Source of the DNA: an uncultured Blautia sp. | GTDB taxonomy: Bacteria > Bacillota > Clostridia > Lachnospirales > Lachnospiraceae | Reading direction: 5' to 3' | DNA length: 51,620 bases | NCBI GenBank assembly: GCA_934358405.1 | Contig: CAKRKL010000002.1 | Location: forward strand, 1-51,620 | Shown: piece by piece, positions 24,916-33,164 of the stretch | Layout of the letters: each line of letters opens with the position of its first letter | Position numbering within the stretch: position 1 is the stretch's first letter | The notes under the pieces: model-generated | The model's input: the letters and a program-made list of their open reading frames with translations, nothing else | What the model was told of the DNA's origin: nothing | The model's database searches: none | Made by a program: the position numbers and the translations under genes

Positions 24916-25249
24916 AGAAGGTGGTACTGCTTCCGGAAAAAATAAAAGCACAGGGATTTTTACAGATTCCGTGTCTGAAACAGCTGATGTGCAAAGGACT
25001 GTAATGGAAGAAAAGCTGGAGGAGCTTCTGTCAAGGGTAGAGGGAGTGGGGGAAGTGCGTGTGGTACTGATGACAGAAGCATATAGGGACAGTGAAACCT
25101 TTTACAGCTCAGGGAAAGAACAGGTCACAGGAGTGCTTATTGCAGCTCAGGGCGCTGATAATTCTGTTGTTTCCCGGAATATTGTGGAGGCAGTTATGGC
25201 ATTATTTCAGGTAGAAGCCCATAAAATTAAAGTAATGAAAATGAAATGA
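24779..25249 (+). CDS. spoIIIAG: Stage III sporulation protein AG
   Basis: SpoIIIAG forms a large ring in the intermembrane space. The 156-residue chain has one span (WVILLLVGLLLTVIALPV, from nt 24857) and a ring-building domain (MEEKLEELLSRVEGVGEVRV ... VSRNIVEAVMALFQVEAHKI). ATG 24779 follows a GAGGAGG...AAAGG Shine-Dalgarno inside spoIIIAF, which gives a 137-nt overlap. Starting later would leave little before the membrane span. GTG 24818 is a less likely alternative. Bacillus SpoIIIAG is longer, with a beta-sheet insertion that seems reduced here. Confidence 0.92.
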   Translation: MSLEKNGESGLKTVRSFLGKLGSRQWVILLLVGLLLTVIALPVSDKEGGTASGKNKSTGIFTDSVSETADVQRTVMEEKLEELLSRVEGVGEVRVVLMTEAYRDSETFYSSGKEQVTGVLIAAQGADNSVVSRNIVEAVMALFQVEAHKIKVMKMK

Positions 25250-25260
25250 GGAGAGGTAAA

Positions 25261-25947
25261 GTGAAAAAGATTCTGAAAAAAAACCAGGTAATCATTACTT
25301 CATTGGCGGTGCTGATTGCAGTTGCAGGATACCTGAATTTCGCAGATGTAGATCTGGGGTTTAAGGATAAGGAGGCAAGTACAGAAGGCAGTAGCATCCT
25401 GGAGGATGTGGATTATGATCTTACAGATGAAACAGCCCTTCTGGATGAGAACGGGGCAGATAGCTCTCTTTCAGATGTGTCTGACCAGGAAACCAGCACA
25501 CCTGGGGAGGCTGTACTTACAGCTGCATCGGATTTTGCAGCTCAGGCCAAACTTTCCCGGGAACAGATCCGTTCCCAGAATAAGGCAGATCTTCAGACGA
25601 TCATCAACAATCAGGAGCTGGGAGATGACCAGAAGCAGGAAGCTGTGAGCACTATGGTATCTATGGCAGAGCTGTCAGAAAAGGAATCAGCAGCAGAGCT
25701 TTTGCTTGCAGCAAAGGGATTTGAAAATGTGATCGTAAATCTTACCGGGGAAACTGCAGATATTGTGGTCCCTGAGACTGACCTAAGTGATGCCAAAAGA
25801 GCGCAGATTGAGGATATTGTAAAGCGCAAAACCGGAATAGCACCGGAGAACATTGTAATTACTCCTTTAAATGAAAGCGAAGCTGACACTTCAGAACAGA
25901 CTGCATCCATGGAAACATCTGTGGATATCGATGATGATACCCCTTGA
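25261..25947 (+). CDS. spoIIIAH: Stage III sporulation protein AH
   Basis: SpoIIIAH pairs with forespore SpoIIQ across the two membranes. The 228-residue chain starts at GTG 25261 with AGGAGAGG before it, giving MKKILKKNQVIITSLAVLIAVAGYLNF, a typical start with one span. An acidic linker follows (residues about 35-90), then the ring-building domain ESAAELLLAAKGFENVIV ... RKTGIAPENIVITPL. ATG 25246, overlapping the spoIIIAG stop, is an alternative. It is the last gene of the operon; a promoter for prfC overlaps its stop codon. Confidence 0.94.
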   Translation: MKKILKKNQVIITSLAVLIAVAGYLNFADVDLGFKDKEASTEGSSILEDVDYDLTDETALLDENGADSSLSDVSDQETSTPGEAVLTAASDFAAQAKLSREQIRSQNKADLQTIINNQELGDDQKQEAVSTMVSMAELSEKESAAELLLAAKGFENVIVNLTGETADIVVPETDLSDAKRAQIEDIVKRKTGIAPENIVITPLNESEADTSEQTASMETSVDIDDDTP

Positions 25948-25973
25948 CAGTGCGGTATTTCATATACTAGAAT
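25944..25973 (+). promoter_or_regulatory. Promoter of prfC, overlapping the spoIIIAH stop
   Basis: TTGACA (25944-25949), 18-bp spacer, TAGAAT (25968-25973). The expected start near 25981 puts the following hairpin at the very 5' end of the message. Confidence 0.6.
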
Positions 25974-25983
25974 AGGAAGATGC

Positions 25984-26033
25984 TAGAGCGTGTTTGAAAA
26001 ATCCTGCAGAAAGCCTTTTTCAAGCACGCTCTA
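25984..26033 (+). repeat. 18-bp inverted repeat at the 5' end of the prfC leader
   Basis: TAGAGCGTGTTTGAAAAA (25984-26001) pairs with TTTTTCAAGCACGCTCTA (26016-26033) with one G-U pair and a 14-nt loop. No T-run follows, so it is not an ordinary terminator. A half copy, reading AGAAAGCCTTTTT then an ACGCTC end, lies at 37173-37195, which suggests a dispersed element. Confidence 0.65.
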
Positions 26034-26086
26034 TGTAAGAATTAGAACGATCACATAGAGATATATAAAACAATAGGAGGCTAAAC

Positions 26087-27676
26087 GTGTCGAAGTATAC
26101 GAAAGAAATAGAAAAAAGAAGAACCTTTGCCATTATTTCCCACCCGGATGCAGGTAAGACCACTCTTACTGAGAAATTCCTGCTGTATGGCGGAGCTATT
26201 AATCTGGCCGGAAGCGTTAAAGGAAAGGCAACGGCCCGTCATGCAGTATCAGACTGGATGGAAATTGAGAAGGAGAGAGGTATTTCCGTTACTTCTTCCG
26301 TATTGCAGTTTCATTATGATGGATATTGCATTAATATCTTAGATACCCCGGGACATCAGGACTTCTCAGAGGATACCTACCGTACCCTGATGGCTGCAGA
26401 TTCTGCAGTTATGGTTATTGATGGCTCCAAGGGTGTTGAGGCGCAGACCAGAAAGCTGTTTAAAGTCTGTGTTATGAGACATATTCCTATTTTTACATTT
26501 ATCAATAAAATGGACCGCGATGCCAATGATACCTTCGATCTGCTGGATGAGATTGAAAAGGAGCTTGGAATCGCAACCTGTCCTGTGAACTGGCCAATTG
26601 GTTCCGGTAAGAAATTCCGTGGTGTTTACGACCGCAACACAAATAAGATCCTTACCTTTTCTGACACCCAGAAGGGTACTCAGGAAGGAAATTTCCAGGA
26701 AATTTCTCTGGATGATCCCCATGTACTTGATGTACTGGATCCTGAGCAGAAGGAGCAGCTTCTTGAAGAAATTGAGCTTTTAGATGGCGCAAGTGCAGAG
26801 TTTGACCAGGAAATGGTAAGTAAGGGTGAACTTACTCCTGTATTTTTTGGATCTGCCCTTACCAACTTTGGTGTGGAAACCTTCCTGGAGCATTTCCTGA
26901 AAATGACCACCTCACCGCTTCCGAGAATGGCAGATTGTGGTCTTGTAGATCCTATGAGTGATGACTTCTCTGCTTTTGTATTTAAAATTCAGGCAAATAT
27001 GAATAAGGCACATCGTGACCGAATTGCATTTATGCGTATCTGCTCAGGCAAATTTGATGCCTCCCAGGAGGTCTACCATGTGCAGGGAGAGAAGAAAATG
27101 AGACTTCTCCAGCCACAGCAGATGATGGCAGAAGCACGCCACGTGGTGGAGGAAGCTTTTGCAGGAGATATTATCGGTGTATTCGATCCGGGTATTTTTT
27201 CAATTGGAGATACTATCTGCACAGTTGGAAATAAATTTGCCTTTGAAGGTATCCCTACATTCGCACCGGAGCATTTTGCAAGGGTAAGACTTCTGGATAC
27301 CATGAAGAGAAAGCAGTTTGTAAAAGGAATCAATCAGATTGCACAGGAAGGTGCTATCCAGATTTTCCAGGAGCTTTACGGAAATATGGAAGAAATCATT
27401 GTGGGCGTTGTAGGTGTGCTTCAGTTCGATGTTCTGAAATATCGTCTGGAGAACGAATACAATGTGGAAATTCGTCTGGAGAACCTGCCTTATGAGCATA
27501 TCAGATGGATTGCGAATAAAGAGGAAGTCAATGTAGACAAGATCGTGGGAACTTCTGATATGAAGAAGGTTACCGACCTTAAGGGCAATCCGCTGCTTCT
27601 GTTTATCAACGCATGGAGTGTAGGTATGACAGAGGACAGAAATCCTGACTTAATATTAACAGAATTCAGCAAATAA
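26087..27676 (+). CDS. prfC: Peptide chain release factor 3
   Basis: RF3 is the GTPase that removes RF1 or RF2 from the ribosome after termination. The 529-residue protein starts at GTG 26087 after AGGAGG. GTPase motifs are PDAGKTT (20-26), DTPGH (86-90) and NKMD (140-143); the switch I region GSVKGKATARHAVSDWMEIE is RF3-specific. Domains II and III follow, with LQFDVLKYRLENEYNVE near the C-terminus. Length is normal. It stands where Bacillus has accBC, between spoIIIAH and the asp23 gene. Its leader begins with a large hairpin. Confidence 0.96.
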   Translation: MSKYTKEIEKRRTFAIISHPDAGKTTLTEKFLLYGGAINLAGSVKGKATARHAVSDWMEIEKERGISVTSSVLQFHYDGYCINILDTPGHQDFSEDTYRTLMAADSAVMVIDGSKGVEAQTRKLFKVCVMRHIPIFTFINKMDRDANDTFDLLDEIEKELGIATCPVNWPIGSGKKFRGVYDRNTNKILTFSDTQKGTQEGNFQEISLDDPHVLDVLDPEQKEQLLEEIELLDGASAEFDQEMVSKGELTPVFFGSALTNFGVETFLEHFLKMTTSPLPRMADCGLVDPMSDDFSAFVFKIQANMNKAHRDRIAFMRICSGKFDASQEVYHVQGEKKMRLLQPQQMMAEARHVVEEAFAGDIIGVFDPGIFSIGDTICTVGNKFAFEGIPTFAPEHFARVRLLDTMKRKQFVKGINQIAQEGAIQIFQELYGNMEEIIVGVVGVLQFDVLKYRLENEYNVEIRLENLPYEHIRWIANKEEVNVDKIVGTSDMKKVTDLKGNPLLLFINAWSVGMTEDRNPDLILTEFSK

Positions 27677-27679
27677 CTC

Positions 27680-27708
27680 TTTTCATTTTTGCGGCATTTT
27701 GCTATAAT
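27680..27708 (+). promoter_or_regulatory. Promoter of the Asp23 gene
   Basis: TTTTCA (27680-27685), 17-bp spacer, TATAAT (27703-27708) preceded by TGC as an extended -10. Confidence 0.6.
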
Positions 27709-27783
27709 AGGAATACTTAGAAGGCTTGCAGCTGTGAATGTAAGAAGCAGCTGCAATGGATTAAACCTAGGAGGTTTTGGAAT

Positions 27784-28170
27784 ATGGCAGAGAAGAGAAC
27801 AACATATAAGATACAGGATCTTGAGGGAATCGGCGAGGTTCAGATCGCTGATGAGGTGGTTACCATTATTGCAGGACTTGCAGCTACAGAGGTAGACGGT
27901 GTCGCATCTATGGCAGGTAATATTACCAATGAACTGGTAAGCAAGCTTGGAATGAAGAACCTTTCCAAGGGAGTTAAGGTTGAAATTCTTGACGGTGTTG
28001 TAACAGTTGACCTTACACTGAACATTGAGTACGGTATGAATATTTTAGAGACCAGCAAGAAGGTCCAGGAGAAGGTTAAAGCAGCCATTGAGAATATGAC
28101 TGGCCTTGAGGTTGCAGACGTTAATATTCATATTGCAAGCGTAGATATGGAGAACGAAAAAGGAAAGTAA
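27784..28170 (+). CDS. Asp23/Gls24-family envelope stress protein
   Basis: The 128-residue protein matches the YqhY branch of the Asp23 family: GEVQIADEVVTIIAGLAATEVDGVASM, then LSKGVKVEILDGVVTVDLTLNIEYG and VADVNIHIASVDM. The family is linked to cell-envelope homeostasis, and in Bacillus YqhY modulates acetyl-CoA carboxylase next to accBC. Here accBC are absent and prfC is the neighbour. No signal or membrane span is present. CCTAGGAGG stands 8 nt before the ATG. It has its own promoter and a terminator that begins within its last codons. Confidence 0.93.
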   Translation: MAEKRTTYKIQDLEGIGEVQIADEVVTIIAGLAATEVDGVASMAGNITNELVSKLGMKNLSKGVKVEILDGVVTVDLTLNIEYGMNILETSKKVQEKVKAAIENMTGLEVADVNIHIASVDMENEKGK

Positions 28171-28185
28171 CCCTTTCCTTTTTTT
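28157..28185 (+). terminator. Terminator overlapping the end of the Asp23 gene
   Basis: AAAAGGAAAG pairs with CTTTCCTTTT around a loop that contains the TAA stop, followed by T's to 28185. The T-run is also the outer edge of the repeat element that follows. Confidence 0.7.
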
Positions 28186-28357
28186 ACTATGAAAGTCCCG
28201 TGCAGCAGCCATGAATGAGCCATGCTTGCATGAGCGAATTCATGGATATTGCACGGGCTAGAGCGTATGAGTAAGGAGGGCACAGCCCGGATTACGAATA
28301 CGGTCGTCGGTTATGGAGCGCCTGCGGCGCTTCATAGCTGACTTTCATAGTAAAAAA
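28180..28357. repeat. 178-bp element with perfect 18-bp terminal inverted repeats (MITE-like or structured RNA)
   Basis: The ends TTTTTTACTATGAAAGTC (28180-28197) and GACTTTCATAGTAAAAAA (28340-28357) are exact complements. Inside, CCCGTGCA (28197-28204) pairs with TGCACGGG (28250-28257), enclosing CCATGAAT/ATTCATGG (28209-28216 and 28238-28245). A second hairpin is ATGGAGCGCC-TGC-GGCGCTTCAT (28313-28335). GGGCT/AGCCC can form between them. GC content is higher than in the flanks, and no gene is present. No clear target duplication is visible. Confidence 0.75.
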
Positions 28358-28422
28358 TAAAAATGTCTGCGCCAGCAGACATTACCTTGTAATCATCCGG
28401 GAGTTAAATAATAGGAGGAAAC

Positions 28423-28980
28423 ATGAGAAGAAGGGAACAAAGAGAACACATTTTCAAGCTGCTTTTTATAAGCGAATTCAATTCACAGAAGGAGATGGAG
28501 GAGCAGCTTGCTTTATATTTTGCTGACATTGAGAATCTGGAAGAGAAGGATAAGGAATATATCAGCAATAAGTATATGAATATTATGAACCATACTGACG
28601 AATTGGATGCCAAGCTGAACGGCACCAGTATGGGATGGAAGACCAGCCGTATGAACCGTGTAGACCTTACGGTGCTTCGTCTGGCTGTATATGAGCTGGA
28701 ATATGAGAAGGAAGAAGTGCCGGTAGGAGTTGCCATCAACGAAGCGGTAGAGCTGGCAAAATGCTTTGGTTCCGAGGAATCAGGCACATTTGTAAATGGT
28801 ATTCTTGGTAAGATCGCAAACCCGGATAAGAAGGTTGCTGCAAGAAAGGCACCGGCTAAATCCCAGGAGAAGTCACCGGTGAAACCGAAATCCGGCTTCA
28901 AGGTGAAGGATCCTTCCAAGACCATCGTTGTTGTAAATTCCAATGTGAGATCCAAGGCACCGGAAAATAAGAATGAGTAA
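28423..28980 (+). CDS. nusB: Transcription antitermination factor NusB, with C-terminal tail
   Basis: NusB pairs with NusE on boxA RNA to prevent early termination in rRNA operons. The 185-residue protein has the all-helical core: RRREQREHIFKLLF, NRVDLTVLRLAVYEL, VPVGVAINEAVELAKCFG, FVNGILGKIA (core ends near 133). About 50 extra residues follow, rich in Lys, Pro and Ala (KKVAARKAPAKSQEKSPVKP ...), ending KTIVVVNSNVRSKAPENKNE. The usual NusB is 130-150 residues. GGAGGAAAC precedes the ATG. xseA starts within its last codons. Confidence 0.94.
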   Translation: MRRREQREHIFKLLFISEFNSQKEMEEQLALYFADIENLEEKDKEYISNKYMNIMNHTDELDAKLNGTSMGWKTSRMNRVDLTVLRLAVYELEYEKEEVPVGVAINEAVELAKCFGSEESGTFVNGILGKIANPDKKVAARKAPAKSQEKSPVKPKSGFKVKDPSKTIVVVNSNVRSKAPENKNE

Positions 28981-30187
28981 TGTATATTCTGTAGCACAGG
29001 TAAACCGTTATGTAAAGAACATGTTTACCCAGGACTATTTTTTACAGAATATTTATGTAAAAGGTGAGGTATCTAACTGCAAATACCATACAAGCGGCCA
29101 CATTTATTTTTCCCTGAAGGATGAAAGCGGAACCTTAAGCTGTGTTATGTTTGCCGGATCCCGTAAGGGACTGGCTTTTCGCATGAAGGACGGAGATAAG
29201 GTTGTGGCAGGCGGAAGGGTGGATGTATATGAGCGGGATGGCCGCTATCAGTTCTATGCAAAAGAGATTACAATGGAGGGAGCTGGTGTGCTTTATGAGC
29301 GCTTCCTCGCTTTAAAGCAGGAACTGGAAGACATGGGCATGTTTGCAGAGGAGTACAAGCAGTCTGTTCCGGAATTTGCCCGTAAGGTAGGTGTGGTTAC
29401 CTCTCCTACAGGCGCTGCAATCCGCGATATTGCAAATGTTTCGTCCAGGCGAAATCCGTTTATCCAGACGATTCTCTATCCTGCCCTTGTGCAGGGGGAA
29501 GGCGCTGCAGCCAGTATAGTTAAGGGAATCCGTATGCTGGATAATGCCGGTGTGGATGTGATCATTGTAGGCCGGGGAGGCGGCTCTATTGAGGAACTGT
29601 GGGCCTTTAATGAAGAGGCTGTGGCCAGGGCGATTTTTGAATGCCGTACACCTGTGATTTCCGCTGTAGGGCATGAGACAGACTATACCATTGCAGATTT
29701 TGTGGCTGATCTTCGGGCACCTACACCGTCGGCGGCAGCGGAGCTTGCCTATTTTGACTGCAGAAGCTTTTTGGCGGCTATTCAGAGCTATGAGGAACGA
29801 ATGAAACGTGCTATCTGGAGCCGAATCGATGTGAACCGGGCCAGACTGAAACACTATCAGACCCGCTTTCAGTATCTCAATCCGGAGAGCAGATTAAGAG
29901 ACCAGCAGCAGTATGTGGCAGATATGCAGGAACGCATTTCCTCTGCAATGGAACAGAAAATAAAAGACAAAAGACACAGACTGTCCCTTTATCTGGAACG
30001 GTTTAACGGACTTTCGCCCCTTCGCAAGCTGAATCAGGGGTATTCCTATGTTTCAGATAAGAAGGGAAGGACAGTAACATCTGTTTCCCAGGTAAAACAA
30101 GGGGATAGTCTGCTGGTTTATGTGACAGACGGCACCATCAGTGCCTCTGTACTGGATACAAGAAAGGAGGAGCGGGACGATGGCTGA
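28973..30187 (+). CDS. xseA: Exodeoxyribonuclease VII large subunit
   Basis: XseA is the catalytic subunit of exonuclease VII, which degrades single-stranded DNA to short oligonucleotides. The 404-residue protein has the N-terminal OB fold (NIYVKGEVSNCKYHTSGHIY, residues about 22-41), then the nuclease domain with VGVVTSPTGAAIRDI, IIVGRGGGSIEELWAFNEE, RAIFECRTPVISAVGHETD and DLRAPTPSAAAELA. A coiled C-terminal region binds XseB. The start overlaps the end of nusB by 8 nt, and the stop overlaps xseB. Confidence 0.96.
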   Translation: MSNVYSVAQVNRYVKNMFTQDYFLQNIYVKGEVSNCKYHTSGHIYFSLKDESGTLSCVMFAGSRKGLAFRMKDGDKVVAGGRVDVYERDGRYQFYAKEITMEGAGVLYERFLALKQELEDMGMFAEEYKQSVPEFARKVGVVTSPTGAAIRDIANVSSRRNPFIQTILYPALVQGEGAAASIVKGIRMLDNAGVDVIIVGRGGGSIEELWAFNEEAVARAIFECRTPVISAVGHETDYTIADFVADLRAPTPSAAAELAYFDCRSFLAAIQSYEERMKRAIWSRIDVNRARLKHYQTRFQYLNPESRLRDQQQYVADMQERISSAMEQKIKDKRHRLSLYLERFNGLSPLRKLNQGYSYVSDKKGRTVTSVSQVKQGDSLLVYVTDGTISASVLDTRKEERDDG

Positions 30188-30404
30188 GAACCAAAAAGAA
30201 GAGAAAACTCTGGAGGAGGCATTTTCAGAGCTGGATGTTCTGGCAGATAAGCTGGAAGACCGTGAGACCTCTTTGGAGGATTCCTTCCGGCTTTATAAGC
30301 AGGGAATGGAGCTCCTCAAATATTGTAATGACAAACTTGACACTGTGGAAAAGAAAATGCTTCAGATGAATGAGGATGGTAGCCTTGGTGAATTTTCAAG
30401 ATGA
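30180..30404 (+). CDS. xseB: Exodeoxyribonuclease VII small subunit
   Basis: XseB wraps the coiled arms of XseA. The 74-residue protein starts at ATG 30180, inside the end of xseA, with GGAGGAG upstream. It is one helical hairpin: TLEEAFSELDVLADKLEDRE, TSLEDSFRLYKQGMELLKYC, NDKLDTVEKKMLQM. This is the family pattern (LEeaL..LE.iV..LE). Its end overlaps the start of ispA by 17 nt. Length is normal. Confidence 0.95.
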   Translation: MAENQKEEKTLEEAFSELDVLADKLEDRETSLEDSFRLYKQGMELLKYCNDKLDTVEKKMLQMNEDGSLGEFSR

Positions 30405-31284
30405 ATTAAAGAAAAGAACAGAAGAAATCGAAGCTGTGCTTAAGTCCTATCTTCCAAAGGAAGAGGGCTTTGCCAAAACTATGGCACAGGCGATGAATTA
30501 CAGCCTGATGGCAGGCGGCAAACGCCTTCGTCCCATGCTGATCTTGGAAACCTGCAGAATGTTTGGTGGTGAAGAAAAGCTGGCATATCCTTTTATGACA
30601 GCCATGGAAATGATTCACACCCACTCTCTGGTTCATGATGATCTTCCGGCTCTTGACAATGACGATTACCGCAGAGGGCGGCTGACTACTCATAAGGTTT
30701 ATGGAGAGGCAATGGGAGTCCTAAGCGGCGTGGCTCTTCTTAATTATGCTTATGAGGTGATGCTGACAGCCTTTGACTTGACCGAAGATGACTATGGGAT
30801 ACAGCGTGTGGTAAAAGCACTGAAGGTGGTAGCCAATAAGACCGGAATTTACGGAATGCTTGGCGGACAGAGCGTGGATGTAGAAAATGACGGAAAGCCT
30901 ATGAGCAGGGAAATGCTCGATTACATTTATAAAAATAAGACCTCTGCGCTCATTGAAGGCTCCATGATGACAGGTGCGATTCTTGGCGGTGCTTCCTCCG
31001 AAGAAGCAGCTGTGGTGGAGAAAGCAGCATCCCAAATTGGTCTTGCCTTCCAGATCCAGGATGACATCCTGGATGTGACAAGTACAGCAGAAGAGCTTGG
31101 AAAGCCTATCCACAGCGATGAGAAGAACCATAAGACCACTTATGTGACTATAATGGGAATTAATGAGGCATCACAGCAGGTGGCAGATCTTTCTGAGGAG
31201 GCGGTGAAGCTTCTGGAAGGACTGAATAAGAAAAATGAATTTTTGCTTACCCTGGTAAAGGAACTGGTGGGACGCAGGAAGTGA
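30388..31284 (+). CDS. ispA: Farnesyl diphosphate synthase (polyprenyl synthetase)
   Basis: The enzyme condenses isopentenyl with dimethylallyl and geranyl diphosphate to farnesyl diphosphate. The 298-residue chain has the first aspartate motif HDDLPALDND (Asp84, Asp85, Asp90; the bacterial DDx4D spacing) and the second QDDILD (225-229). GGKRLRPML and the TTHKVYGEAMG loop are also typical. The start is uncertain: GTG 30388 (VNFQDELKKRTEE) fits homologues, TTG 30385 is close, and both lie inside xseB. dxs follows 13 nt later, so two isoprenoid genes are coupled. Confidence 0.94.
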   Translation: MNFQDELKKRTEEIEAVLKSYLPKEEGFAKTMAQAMNYSLMAGGKRLRPMLILETCRMFGGEEKLAYPFMTAMEMIHTHSLVHDDLPALDNDDYRRGRLTTHKVYGEAMGVLSGVALLNYAYEVMLTAFDLTEDDYGIQRVVKALKVVANKTGIYGMLGGQSVDVENDGKPMSREMLDYIYKNKTSALIEGSMMTGAILGGASSEEAAVVEKAASQIGLAFQIQDDILDVTSTAEELGKPIHSDEKNHKTTYVTIMGINEASQQVADLSEEAVKLLEGLNKKNEFLLTLVKELVGRRK

Positions 31285-31297
31285 AAGAAGGATACAA

Positions 31298-33160
31298 ATG
31301 ATTCTGGATAAAATAAAAAAGCCCAACGATATTCACAAGATTCCTCTGGCGGAATTTCCGCAGCTGGCTGATGAAATACGAAGCTTTTTAATTGAATCCG
31401 TCAGCAGGACAGGAGGACATCTGGCATCCAATCTTGGAGTGGTAGAGCTTACACTGGCACTGCATAATGTACTGGATTTTCCAGATGACAAGCTGATCTG
31501 GGATGTGGGACATCAGGCCTATACGCACAAGATCCTTACAGGACGTAAGGGGGAATTTGATACCTTGCGCAAGGAAGGCGGTTTAAGCGGTTTTCCCAAA
31601 CGTGGAGAGAGCAGCTGTGATTCCTTTGATGCAGGACATAGTTCAGATTCTATTTCCGCAGGGCTTGGTTATGTGCGGGCCAGGGATATTCTGAACGAGA
31701 AATATCATGTGGTTTCCGTGATCGGAGATGGCGCACTTACAGGTGGAATGGCATACGAAGCACTGAATAATGCAGCGGAGCTGAAGACTAATTTTATCAT
31801 TATCCTGAATGATAACAATATGTCCATTTCTCCCAATGTAGGAGGAATGTCCAACTATCTAAGTGTCATTCGTACTGCACAGGTATACACCGGAATGAAA
31901 ATGAATGTAAACAAGGCAGTTAAGAAGATTCCCTATGTAGGAACTGCCCTGGTGGATGCCGTGAGAAAAACCAAAAGCAGCATCAAGCAGCTGTTTATTC
32001 CGGGAATGCTTTTTGAAAACATGGGTCTTACTTATCTGGGACCTGTGGATGGTCATAATATGCGTCAGATGATGCGCCTTTTCAATGAAGCCAAACGGGT
32101 AAAAGGCCCGGTTGTGGTTCATGTGCTTACAGAGAAGGGAAGAGGCTATGAGCCGGCAAGACGTAATCCGGATATGTTCCATGGAATCGGACCATTTGAT
32201 ATCAGAACAGGTAAAGCTATCGAAAAAAAATCCTGCCCAGGATATACAGATGTATTTTCTGAGGAGCTTTGTCAGGTGGCAGAAGAAGAACAAAAGCTGG
32301 TTGCGATTACAGCAGCTATGCCGGATGGAACCGGACTTAAGCGGTTTTCGCAGAAGTACCCTGATCGTTTCTTTGATGTGGGAATTGCAGAGGAGCACGC
32401 AGTTTCCTTTGCTGCCGGTCTGGCTCTTGGAGGGGTGATTCCGGTAGTGGCTATCTATTCTTCCTTTTTGCAAAGAGCTGTGGATCAAATGCTTCATGAT
32501 GTGTGTATGCAGAAGCTTCATGTGATTTTTGCAGTGGATAGAGCCGGTCTTGTAGGTGCCGATGGAGAAACCCATCAGGGGAATTTTGATATTTCCTATC
32601 TCAGTATGATGCCGGGAATGACAGTGATGGCCCCAAAGAATGATTGGGAGCTAAGAGAAATGCTGCGCTTTGCCGTGAAAGCAGAAGGTCCTGTTGCCAT
32701 CCGTTATCCACGGGGAAGTGCATATCAGGGATTAAATGAGTATCAGTCTCCTATATGCCTTGGCAAAAGCGAGATTTTAAGGGCAGGAAGCCAGATTGCA
32801 GTTCTGGCACTTGGAAGCATGGTAGAGGTCTGTGAGAAGGTCTGTGAAGAGCTGAGAAGCACGGGATGTGATCCTACTTTTGTGAACGTGCGTTTTGTGA
32901 AGCCTATGGACACAGAATTGCTGGATCAGCTGGCAAAGGATCACAGTCTGATCGTAACAGTAGAAGAGAATGTTCGAAATGGCAGCTTTGGAGAACATGT
33001 ATGCACATACATGGAAGAGCATCATCCGAAATGCCGGGTACTGCCTGTGGCAATCCCGGATCGCTTTGTTGCTCACGGAGGCGTTGACAGCCTGAGAAAG
33101 CAGATTGGGCTTTGTCCATCTGCTATTATAGAGAAAATTAAAAGCTATCGGAAGGAATAA
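31298..33160 (+). CDS. dxs: 1-deoxy-D-xylulose-5-phosphate synthase
   Basis: Dxs joins pyruvate and glyceraldehyde-3-phosphate in the first step of the MEP isoprenoid route, using thiamine diphosphate. The 620-residue chain shows HLASNLGVVELTLALH, WDVGHQAYTHKILTGR, the ThDP/Mg motif GDGALTGGMAYEALNNA (from residue 143) with NDNNMSISPNVGG, and in the second domain FDVGIAEEHAVSFAAGLA and DRAGLVGADGETHQG. The length is standard. It lies between ispA and tlyA, as in Bacillus, and reads from the same message. Confidence 0.96.
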   Translation: MILDKIKKPNDIHKIPLAEFPQLADEIRSFLIESVSRTGGHLASNLGVVELTLALHNVLDFPDDKLIWDVGHQAYTHKILTGRKGEFDTLRKEGGLSGFPKRGESSCDSFDAGHSSDSISAGLGYVRARDILNEKYHVVSVIGDGALTGGMAYEALNNAAELKTNFIIILNDNNMSISPNVGGMSNYLSVIRTAQVYTGMKMNVNKAVKKIPYVGTALVDAVRKTKSSIKQLFIPGMLFENMGLTYLGPVDGHNMRQMMRLFNEAKRVKGPVVVHVLTEKGRGYEPARRNPDMFHGIGPFDIRTGKAIEKKSCPGYTDVFSEELCQVAEEEQKLVAITAAMPDGTGLKRFSQKYPDRFFDVGIAEEHAVSFAAGLALGGVIPVVAIYSSFLQRAVDQMLHDVCMQKLHVIFAVDRAGLVGADGETHQGNFDISYLSMMPGMTVMAPKNDWELREMLRFAVKAEGPVAIRYPRGSAYQGLNEYQSPICLGKSEILRAGSQIAVLALGSMVEVCEKVCEELRSTGCDPTFVNVRFVKPMDTELLDQLAKDHSLIVTVEENVRNGSFGEHVCTYMEEHHPKCRVLPVAIPDRFVAHGGVDSLRKQIGLCPSAIIEKIKSYRKE

Positions 33161-33164
33161 GAGA

